A stretch of 64,000 nucleotides of DNA from Tolypeutes matacus (Eukaryota > Chordata > Mammalia > Cingulata > Chlamyphoridae), in contig JAKSZT010054335.1 in assembly GCA_026826555.1 (NCBI GenBank), positions 6,257,751-6,321,750 of the forward strand, read 5' to 3'. The notes under the pieces were generated by a model. The model was not told the origin of the DNA, did no database searches, and worked only from the letters and a program-made list of their open reading frames with translations. Within the stretch, counting starts at the first letter, position 1; every line of letters begins with the position of its first letter. Of the stretch, positions 54,441 to 64,000 are shown piece after piece. The position numbers and the translations under genes are program-made.

Positions 54441-57400
54441 TCGATAGGGGTAGTTAAGAATCCACCCACCTTACGGTCCTCAAGAAAATTGTGTGACTCT
54501 GCCTGATGTACTAGGGAGGGTGCTGGCCTTTCAACCAGGAGGCAGAGCTTAGTTAACTTAGGTTCATCTGAAGACAGGGCAGAGAGCGGACTCGAGGTCC
54601 AGTGATGAAGGCCACGGCAGAGGGGCTAGCCTTGCGCGAGGCTCGGTTGAGACGACCGGGAGGCTGACATGGCCCCGCTCCTGCCTACTCAACACCAAAA
54701 CGATATACCTGATGTCCATGACTTACAGTGACAGGACATAGCCAATTTGTTTTTAATGCCACCAAATTTAAAAGACATTACTAGCCTAGGCCTTATTATT
54801 AACCGACATTTAGTGTGGATTCCAAAAGTCTCAGCCAGGCACTCTGAGATGTTACCCTCAGTGTGTCTGTGTGATTTTCCACTTCAGCTGCCAGCTCTTA
54901 TGTGTCGTCTGGAAGCCATGGTCTGTGCTCTGCCTCAGCTTCTCTACCGCTCAGCCTGCTGTTCTTCCGTAACTTGGTTTTATGTAAGTGAACCTTACCA
55001 CAATCCGCAAATAAACAGTTGAGGCTGTTTTGTTTGATTATAGTCACACAGCTTAGAAATTGTTATAATTGGACATTATTTAACCCCTCATTTGAATATT
55101 CTCCCTGTGTGTTCTTTCCTGGGGGTAATTTGGAAAGACATAGCATTGGGTTTAGCGTCAAAGGATGTTAGAGTAGAAAAGGCCCTTGGAGCTTAGCACG
55201 AGTGCCCGCACATCCCTTTGCCCTGGGCGCCCGTGTCTGCCCATGTGAACTGGAGTGCTTTCCACCCTCTGCTTGTTTCCCGGCCCAGCTCTGGGCCGAG
55301 CACCTTCCAAGGTGCTCGATGCAGGAAGAAAGCAGCTGGGCACTCTACCTTTCTTGGGTATTGCAGGAAAAGGCTCCCTTTCATCCGTAAAGATTTAAAG
55401 AACGTGCTTCTAGCTCCCCGAGGTTTTGCCTGTTTCCTCCCAGACTGAGCCTACACTGTGTAGAACTTCAGAGCAAGGTGGAATGGAAACTAATATGGAT
55501 TATTTCTTCCGCCTCCCAGATAGATTTTCTTTTTTAAGTTGTTACTTGTGCCTTAAGTGATGAGATTTGAGACTGGCTAATAAGACTGGCTAATCCTAAA
55601 ATGCAGCCCCCTGTGCCTGGTAAAGGCATGTCCCGGAAGCTCAGGGACATCTCCTGTCAGTCAGCAGCCCTCATGACAGCTGTCCCCGGGGCCTGCCATT
55701 GTCATCTATTCTCATTCTGGATCAGCCAGTCAGCCGGCGGGCACCGCCCACCTAGTCATCAGCGGCTCGTCAAGAGTCACGTGCGGACGGGGATGTGACA
55801 TCATTGCTCTGGGTACTCCCGCGTGGTGGCCAGGTGTACAGTGTGGCAGCAAGAAAGCAGTCCTGATGTTTTAATGGAGAAACAGCTTGAGGTGCCTGCA
55901 GTTTATGAGAGTTTACAAGAATCCAAGAGAAGACTGCAGTTGCTTTTCTGCTCCCTGTGTGAGACTGGCATGGGTCACATCTGAGAAAATACTGGGCGGT
56001 GCTAAAGTGTGGGGACAAGAGCTGCGCTGAGTGCCTGTCTCTGAAATGTTGGTCAGCATTTGGAGGTACTTGTGGCTGGGCATGCACTGGGTCTGTGTTG
56101 GCTCACTTTGAGCAAAGACACCAGTTCCAGACTGAGGAGACTGCTGCCTTGCAGTCAAGAGGCCTGAGGACTTGGGGTAGTTCCCTGAGCTCAGCCTCAC
56201 TGGGCCCAGTTTTCCTTCTTGAGGAAATTGATCTGTCCTCCATCCTTCTCTCCCTCCCTGCCTCCTCCTCTATCCCCTCTCCTTCCCATCTTTCCTTCCC
56301 CTCTACATTCTTAGCACTGGCTCTGATTTCTAATTTTTTCTTTGACCTGCATGAGGAAAATTTAATCGTTAGCTTGACTTCTGAGCTGTCTTAAAGCAGA
56401 AACTCATTGATTGGGGGTATGGCAGTTAAACCTATGAAAACACCAGGGCCTACTCTTCATCTCCTGCCCATTCTTCCCGTCTTAAGTTCAGAGGCCTTCT
56501 CATGGACAGGCTGGTGAGACTGTCACTCTGATGCGGATATGGTGGAAATGATCAGTGGGGCATTCCTCATGTGAGTCTTGGATGCCCAGCCTTAGCCAAG
56601 ACACCCAAAGGTGTTTGTCCAGACTAGACATTGAAGAGGAGGGCCAGGTTTCAGGTATGTCTCAAGGCCTTAGGAGACCCTCAGCCTGGTTTGGCTTAGG
56701 CAAATTAATTTAAGCTCTTAACAGTTCCCTTCTGGACTTAAGAAATCGGGACCAGCCAGTGGATGGTCATTTTCTCCTTTGGTCACGTCGGTCCGTCTCC
56801 TAACCCTTTACTTCCATAATCTCATTCTTCTTGCATGCCCAGCACACGTTTTTGTGCAAAGACCTGGGGATTTATCCCCTCTCCCAAACTGTTCTCCAAC
56901 ACAAGTGCCCTTGACCCTCTCCATAGCTGTCGCTCATGAAACTTTGCACTTATTTATTGACCCACATGAACACTGCCCAGTTGATGCGCATGTATAGTGC
57001 ATCTTCTAATTCCTCTTAATCTAGAAATGTCAGCACGGACAAAAAAATAATATCTTGGAGGTGGAAAAACTCTTGGGATCATTTTATCCCATCATAACCA
57101 ACTTATTGTCCAAGATGGTGTAGTTTGTCATTGTGTGGCCCAAAAATTAGCTTATTGACTGTTCCACAGTGATTATTGGAGTATAATCACTATTTTCTAA
57201 GTAGAATTTAAGAAAAGAAAAGCTGACTGCCTTCAGTTCTAGAGATTGAGAACCAGAAGTGTGATCATGCATAAGATACTAAGTGCAGCAAATTCCAGGG
57301 TGAACAACAAGGATCCAGGCTACCTTATGCCACAGATTTTTAAACATACTATATACTTGCAGTTCTATTGATATCTGACTTATTACCTGCTCAGAATAAT

Positions 57401-58440
57401 TTATTGGGAAAAAAATGTGTTCCTTGTTTAAAATTTCAGTATTACTGTGAGATGACTAAGCTCTCCTGTTGCTTCTTTAGAGATAGCCCTCTACTATAAA
57501 ACTGATGGAAATTCTTATCAGAATTTGCTTTTGGGGTGTGGGGGTCAACAGATATTATGCTGAGGTTTTCCTTTTTCCTCAGAAATAGCCCACTCACCAC
57601 TTGCTGTTCAGGAATGAGAGCTGGTTTACCAAAGGCAATCAGATCTGTCGTTCAGGAGAGCAGTGTTTTCAGCTCTTCTCCAGTGGAGTGCAAATATGGA
57701 AGTGAATACTATGTTTTTGAAGTTGCATCCCTGACTTTACATTCCCTGGTGTGATTTCAAGGTAATAATTGTGAAGGGCAGGGCGAGGCAATGGGGAAGG
57801 AGGGTGTACTTTTGACTATGAGTTTGAGTACTGCCCTACCCTCATACTCTTTCTTGGAGCCTGGACCTCAATTTCTGTATCTTTAAGATCAAAGGATTGA
57901 ACTGCAAAGGTCTCTAAACGTCTTTGAGTCCAGTAGTTTCTGACTCTTGCCTTGCTCCAGGTTTGTCAGCTTATTCAGGGCAGGCCAAGGCTTGGAGCTC
58001 TTGTCTTTTCTCAATCCAGCTTTCTGCTCTACCATATACTATACTTTTTGCTCTTGGAAACCCTAGGTTTAAATAAACTTCTGGCCAATTCCTACTGAAA
58101 TCTTTTTACTGCATAATGTACTAGTACCTCTTTGAGACAGGGACTGTGAGTTCCAATACTTAGTAAACTTCCATTGCAAAATTTTGAAAATTCCACGGTA
58201 AAAGACAGCTGAATTGAAAACTGATTTGTGGTAATTGTATGTATTAATCTTTTCGTTCATTTTTACCATATATAGTATTTCCTTTTTTGGGGGATGAGAC
58301 ACTTCTTAATATTGGTGACCAGTTGTCTTTTTAAAAGAATCCCACTGAAATTGTGTCAGAGTGCTTCAGGCTTTTAGGAGTGTATGTTTTCCATGCTGCT
58401 GCATGTGCTTTATGACTATTTGACAAGTATTTAGCATGTG
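54441..58440. other. long single-copy-like interval, no gene supported
   Basis: This is the longest part of the window without a recognised repeat. It has GC-richer patches (54560-54680, 55180-55330, 55600-55800) and a pyrimidine-rich run at 56240-56320. Frames are 60-130 codons, overlap on both strands and show no domain or clear splice pattern. It may be intron or intergenic DNA. Confidence 0.5.
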
Positions 58441-58910
58441 AGAGTTTTTTCATTAGAGAAGTTGTACATTTACAGAAAAATGATGCAGAATGTACAGTGT
58501 TTCCATATATCACCCCCTCACATGTGCAGTTTTCCCTCCTATTAACATTTTGCATTAGGGTGGTACCTTTGTTACAATACATAATATTATAATTATCTTA
58601 TTAAATATAATTCATAGTTTACATTAGGGTTCACTGTATTGTACAGACAATTGGTTTTATATTTTAAATTTTTATTCTAGTAACATACATACAACCTAAA
58701 ACTTCCATTTTAACCACATTCAAATATATAATTCTTTGGTGTAAATGCATATTTATGTGCTACCGTCACCACCATCCATGACCAAAACTTTTCCATTACC
58801 CCAGACAGAAACTCTGAACCAATTAAGTATTAACTCCCTATTCTCTATCCCCAGCCCTGGCCTCTCATTACCTGTATTCTAGTTTCTGGCTCTATGCATT
58901 TACTTATTCC
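58441..58910 (-). mobile_element. L1 3' UTR and 3' end
   Basis: The + strand 'acatttacagaaaaatgatg', 'gcattagggtggtacctttg' and 'acattagggttcactgtatt' repeat the 42.9- and 47.6-kb pieces. It adjoins the ORF2 of the L1 that follows and may be its 3' end. Confidence 0.65.
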
Positions 58911-59253
58911 ATTTCTGCAAAGAAAGCTATTGGAATTTTGAGTGAGTTTGTAATGATTCTGTAAGTCTCTTTGGGTAGAATTGACATCATACAAATATTT
59001 AGTCTTCTAGTCCATGAACACGATTGTCCTTCCATTTATTGAGGTCGTCTTTGATTCCTTTTAGCATGTTTTGTAGTTTTCTGTGTATAAGTCCTTTACA
59101 ACCCTGGTTAAATTTATTGAGATATTTGATTCTTTTAGTTACTATTATAAATGGATTTTTTCTTGATTTCCTCCTCAGATTAGAATTTGCTAGTGTATAT
59201 AAACACTACTGATTTCTGCATATTGATTTTGTACCTCACCGCTTTGCTGCCTT

Positions 59254-59340
59254 CCCCCCCCCAGGAGGTACCAGGGATTGAACCCAGGACCTTGTACATG
59301 GGAAGCAGGCGCTCAACCACTGAGCTACACCTGTTGCTCT
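59254..59340 (-). mobile_element. short tRNA-derived SINE in L1-E
   Basis: The minus strand has tgtagctcagtggttgagc and then a B box-like ggttcaatcc. A C9 run takes the place of the usual A-tail side. No clear direct repeats were found. Confidence 0.8.
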
Positions 59341-59533
59341 GAAGCCTTTTATTTCTTTTTCATTCCTAATCACTCCCTAGAACTTCCAGTACAATGCTGA
59401 TTAACAGTGGTGTTAGTGGGCATCCTTGTCTTGTTCCTGTTCTTAGTGGGAAAGATTTCAGTCTTTTCACCGTTGAGGATGATGTTAGTTGTGGCTTTTT
59501 CATAGATGTCCTTTATGATGTTGAGGAAGTTTC

Positions 59534-60062
59534 CTTCTTGTTTTAGTTTGCCAAAAGGCCAATACAATATACCGGAAATGGGTTGGCTTCTACAATGGGG
59601 ATTTATTAGTTTAAAAGCTTACAGTTCTGAGACTGTGCAAATGCCCAAATAAAGGCTTCATCAGGTGATGCTTTCCTCCCTGAGGCCTGGCTGCTGGTGG
59701 TTCTGGATTCTGCTCACATAGCAGGGCACAGTGACAGTGTCTTCCTTCTCCTCTGGATCTCATTGCTTCAGCTTCTGGCTTTCTCTCCTGTGTTCTGACA
59801 ATTTCAGCTTCTTGCTCTTATGGCTTTCTCTCTGTCACTGCTGCTTTGTTCTGTACCTGTGGCTTTTTATTCCTCCAATTATAAAGGACTCCAGTAAGAC
59901 AGTTAAGACCCACCCAGGGTCATGCAATCTAATCAGAGACTCTTAACTGAAGTACTTTAATCAAAAGGTCCCACCTACAATAGGTTTAAACGAACAGGAG
60001 TGGATTAGTTTTATGAACTCGATTTTCTGGAGTCCACAAATGCTTCAAACTGGCACACTTCT
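59534..60062 (-). mobile_element. solo LTR of ERV-L/MaLR type, 5-bp TSD
   Basis: The LTR is 59539-60057 (519 bp). On the minus strand it starts tgtgccagtttgaagc and ends ggcaaactaaaaca. The target duplication cttct lies at 59534-59538 and 60058-60062. It carries aataaaaagcc-type sequence near 59865 on the minus strand and splits L1-E ORF2 cleanly. A solo LTR is left when the two LTRs of a provirus recombine. Confidence 0.85.
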
Positions 60063-63000
60063 ATTCCTGCTTTTCTGAGTGTTGCTGGATTTTGTCAGAT
60101 GCTTTTTCTGCATCAATTGAGATGATCATGCAGTTTTTTCCATTCATTCTGTTAATGTGTTGTATTACATGAATTGATTTTATTATGTCAATCACCCTTT
60201 ATTTACTAGTATAAATCCCACTTGATCGTGGTATATAACCCTTTACTGTGCTGCTGTTTTTGGTTTGCTAGTATTTTGTTGAGAATTTTTAATACCGATA
60301 TTCATAGGGATATTTGTCTGTAATTTTCTTTGCTTGTGGTTTGTTTATCTGATTTTGGTATGAGGGTGATGTTGGCCCTACAGAATGGATTAGGAAATGT
60401 TCCCTCCTCTTTAGTTTTTGGGGAAGAATTTTGGAAGATTTTGATAACTGAGTCAATCTCTTTACTTGTTGGTCTGTTGAAATCTTCTGTTTCTTCTTGA
60501 GTCATTGTAGGTAGTTTGTATGTTTTAAGGAATTTGTCCATTTCATCTACATTTAATTTGTTGGCAGACACTTGTTCATAGCGCCCTCTTATATCCATTT
60601 TATTTCTGTGGAATCAGTAGTAATGTCCCTTTTTTCATGTGATGATTGTTCTTTGCATTCTCTCTTTTTTTCCTTTGTCAATCTAGCTAAATGATTGTTG
60701 ATTTTATTGATTTTTTTTTTTTTTTTTCAAGGAACCAAGTTTTGGTTTTCTGGATTCTATTGGTTTATTTTTTTTTAAATTATTTTTTATTCTCTATATT
60801 ATTTTTCCCCACTTTAATCTTTATTTCCTTTCTCTGGTCATTTGGGTTTTTTTGTTCTTCTTTGCCCAGATACTTCAGTTGTTGGTTAGGTCTCTGATTT
60901 GAGAACTTTCTTCTTTATATGTAAGTGTTCAGAACTATAAATTTCTTTCTGAGCACTGTCTTTTCTGCCTCCCATATGTTTTAGGATGTTGTCTTTTCAT
61001 TTTTATTCACCTCAAGGGATTTCCTAATTTCCCTTGTGTTTTCTTATTCAACTCATTGTTTGTTTGAGTGTGTTGTTTAATTTCCCCATACTTATGAAAA
61101 TTCCATTTTTTTTCTGTTATTCTAGCTTCATGCCATTGTGGTTGGAGAAGACACATTATATGTTTTCAATATTTTTGTATTTTCATGTCTTGCTCTGTGA
61201 CCTAATATGTAGTCTCTCCTGGGGAATGACCCATGTGCACTCAAGAAGACTGTGTATTCTGCTGTTCTTGGTGAAGTGTTCCATAGAGGTTTGTTAGGTA
61301 GAGTTGGTTTACACTATTGTTCAAGTCTTCTGTTTCCTTATTGATCTTCTGTCTAGATGTTCTATCTATTATTTAAAGTGGTATATTGAATTCTCCTATT
61401 ATTAATGTAGAAGCATCTATTTCCCCCTTTGAATCTGTCAATATTTGCTTTATATATTTTGGGAATCTGCCATTAGTGCATTATATATTTATAAGTGTCA
61501 TGTCTTCTTGTTGAATTGACCCTTTTATTGGTATATAGGGTCCTTCTTTGCCCCCTTTTAACAGTTTCTGACTTAGTCTGTTTTTTTTCTGTTGTGAGCA
61601 TAGCTACCTTAGTTCTCTTTTGGCTACTATTTGCTTGGTATATTTTTCCTGTTATTTCACCTTCAACCTACTTGGGTTTTTGAATTTAAGGCAAGTCTCT
61701 TGTAAACAGAATATAGTTGGCTCATGCTTGTTAAATCCATTCTGCCAATCTGTCTTTTGACTGGGAAGTTTAATCCATTCATATTTAAAGTAAGTACCGA
61801 TAATGTAATTTATCCTTTCATTTTGCTGTTTGGTCTTTGTAAGTCAAATACCTTTTTTGTCCCTCAAATTTTCTGTTAGTGCCTCCTTTCATATTTATCT
61901 GAGTCTAAAATTTTTTTCCTACATGAGTCCTTCTCATTTCTTTCTTTATATATTTTTCATATGTTTTCTTTGTGGCTACCATGGGGCTTAAATTTAATAT
62001 AGTAAATTTTTAATAATCACATTTGATTTGATATCAACTTAATAGCCTACAAATACACTGCTCCTTTATCTTTATATATCCCCACCTTTTTGTTTTACTT
62101 GTTACAAATTATGTCTTTATACATTGTATGTCCAAAATCATATATTTATCATGTCTTTTGTGTATTCCCATTTGAGAATGTTTAAGAGGTAAAAGGTATG
62201 CTACAATAACATGGCCATTCATAATGTCCCCCCTGGCTGCCTTTACTGGAGGTCTTAGCTTCTTTGTGTTACTTCGATCCACTCTCTAATGTCCTTTCCT
62301 TTCATTCTGAAGAACTGCCTTCAGTACAGCTTGTAGGGCAAGTTTTGTGGCCACGAACTCCCTCAGCTTTTGTTTATCTGGGAATGTCTTAATGTCTCCC
62401 TCATTTTTGAAACACAGTTTTGCCAGATATAAAATTCTTGCTTGGCAGTTTTTTCTTTTAGCACTTAAAATATTTTGTCCCCTTGCCTTTTCTTCATTGT
62501 TTCTGATGAGAAATCAGCACTCATCTTATTGGGACTCCCCTGTACATAATAAATTGCTTTTCTCTTGCAGCTTTCAGAACTCTTGTTATTTGACAGTTTG
62601 ACTGCTGTGTGTGTGGTCGTAATCCTGCTTGAAGTTCATTGGGCTTCTTGAATGTGCATTTTTATGTAATTTTTACATTTCATCAAGTTTGCGAAAAATT
62701 GTCATTATTTCTTTGAATATTCTTTCTGCTGCTTTTTCTCTCTCTCTTCCTTTGGGGACTCCCATAGAGTATATATTGGTATGCTTGATGGTAACTCATA
62801 GGTCTCTTAGGCTCTGTTCACATTTTCCACTCTTTTTCTTTTCTACTCTTCATCCTGAATTATTTCACTTGTCCTGTGTTTGAGTTTCCTGATTCATTCT
62901 TCTGCCTGCTTCAATCTCCTGTTGATACTCTGTAGGGAATTTTTTATTTCAGTTATGGTAGTCTTCAAGACCAGTATTTCTCATGGTTTCTTTTTAAAAT

Positions 63001-63910
63001 TTCTGTCTCCATTGAGAGTCTCACATTGTTCGTTCATTATCTTCCTGATATCCTTTAGTGTTTCCTCTTTGTTTTCCTTTATCTCCTTGAGAATATTGAG
63101 ACTATGTTTTTAAAGTCATTGTCCAGTATGTCCAAAGTCTGGTCTTCTTCGTTGATGGTTTCTGCATTTTTATCTTGTTCCTTTGGATGATCTGCCATTT
63201 CCTCCTCCTTTGCCTTGTAATCTTTTGTTGCACACTGTACATTTTCATATTTTAAAGTGTTAGCTCTGGGATTTGTATCCAGATAGTGATATGGCAGAAA
63301 TTTCCTTTAGTTCCAGGAACTGCTATGAACTGACCAATACCCAAAACATCTTTCACAATCTTTGCAGATTTGTTCTGCATTGCCTGATGTTCTGCAGAGT
63401 TTAGTCCTCCTATCAAGAAGCTCAGCCTCAGGCAAATATGAAGATCAGGGTCCCCTTGTGTTGTTTGAGCCTGTGTCTTATCCTGGGCTTGTGCTTGCTT
63501 GTGGCTTTAGCAGTTGCCCTGTTTAGAGAAATTCTATTGCTTGCTCTACTCTCTATGAAATAGACTTTCTCCTCATGCTAGGTGCACCATTTTATGACTC
63601 AAAGCTGGTAGTCCTTTGCCCCAGGCCACTTTGACTTAATTGTTTCTTACATTGCTTTAGCTGTCTGCAAGCTGCTTTTGCTTTTAGGGCAAATTTTAGG
63701 AGAGCAAGCCAGAGAGGAATTTCTTGGTACAGCCTTTCAGGCTGCCACCTATAGTTTGGCACTGACATACAGGCACCCAGTTTGCATATAGGTGTTACTC
63801 TGTTCCCTCTGGAATGAGGCCAGGATCACACAGTAGGAGTGCAGGCTAGCTCCACACTCTGCAGAAGATGGGTGGGGGGAGGGGCCCTTAAGGGTGCCCT
63901 GAGCTTCTAC

Positions 63911-64000
63911 CTTTTTTTTTTTTTTAAAAAAGGAGGTACTGGGGATTGAACCCAGGACCTTGTACATGGGAAGCAGGTGCTCAACCACTGAGTTACATCT
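63911..64000 (-). mobile_element. short tRNA-derived SINE, cut by window end
   Basis: A T14 run (about 63912-63925), then the same ggaggtactggggattgaac body as at 11.5 kb. The tRNA head end is beyond the window. Confidence 0.85.

Larger units (their letters stand above)
58911..63905 (-). mobile_element. old near full-length L1 ('L1-E'), interrupted
   Basis: On the minus strand there is ORF2 RT and endonuclease (about 58911-61700, with open pieces at 60598-60302 giving [10 protein letters not shown] and [11 protein letters not shown], and at 59567-59370), ORF1 (about 62330-63110) and a 5' UTR (63110-63905). The 5' UTR shares 'ggcactgacatacaggcacc'-type text with L1-C near 15450, so the two are one subfamily. 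It is interrupted by a SINE at 59254 and a solo LTR at 59539. Confidence 0.7.

Noticed and set aside
55999..56394. 131-codon + strand frame as a protein
   Set aside because: Low-complexity Ser/Leu/Pro content driven by a pyrimidine-rich tract. No domain, and competing frames occur on the other strand.
57536..57780. Possible exon: pyrimidine tract and AG before 57583, GT near 57763
   Set aside because: A stop follows the AG almost at once in one frame, the rest shows no recognisable domain, and such AG/GT pairs are common by chance.

Overview
This window is mammalian nuclear DNA with no cellular protein-coding gene that I can support. The tRNA-derived SINEs point to a xenarthran, most likely an armadillo (Dasypus) or a close relative. 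Their body carries the heads 'gtggctcaatcagtagggc' and 'gaacccaggacctcgtac', which I recognise as the DAS-type family. This assignment rests on memory of that family and not on a search. The sequence is AT-rich, built almost entirely of nested retrotransposons, and looks intergenic or deep-intronic.

Layout. About 0.2-2.2 kb is a + strand HAL1 (half-L1). About 2.9-16.1 kb is a stack of minus-strand L1 copies. It includes a comparatively young element (about 4.3-9.7 kb) with a CpG-rich 5' UTR, a YY1-type site at its first bases, an unbroken ORF1 and a broken ORF2. An older L1 follows, interrupted by two SINEs and by an 852-bp retroposon with a perfect 13-bp target-site duplication (TSD). From 16 to 24 kb there are composite SINEs with an internal minisatellite, an ancient LINE-2 reverse-transcriptase remnant, MaLR-like LTRs, and a MIR split by a probable processed pseudogene. 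From 24.5 to 31.2 kb lies a complete but inactivated class III (ERV-L) provirus on the minus strand. It has two LTRs, a 5-bp TSD (ccatg), gag, protease, RT, RNase H, integrase and a dUTPase after integrase, and no env. From 31.7 to 39 kb there are LTRs, a Tigger-like DNA transposon split by an LTR, a hAT-type MITE with an 8-bp TSD, and more SINEs. From 39.5 to 53 kb there are several old minus-strand L1 copies. From 53.2 to 58.4 kb is the longest stretch of non-repetitive sequence, with no gene that I can support. From 58.4 to 63.9 kb is another old L1 of the same type as the one at 10.7-16.1 kb, with a solo LTR inserted. A SINE is cut by the window end.

How it fits together. The L1s supplied the enzymes that mobilised the SINEs and the processed pseudogene, as seen in A-tails and 12-16 bp TSDs. 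Almost every L1 and all but one SINE lie on the minus strand, which would fit a long intron of a + strand gene, although no exon is visible. The most interesting items are the ERV-L provirus, the 852-bp retroposon with a possible 3' transduction, the SINEs with minisatellite or multi-head structure, and the unusual joins inside and beside the young L1.
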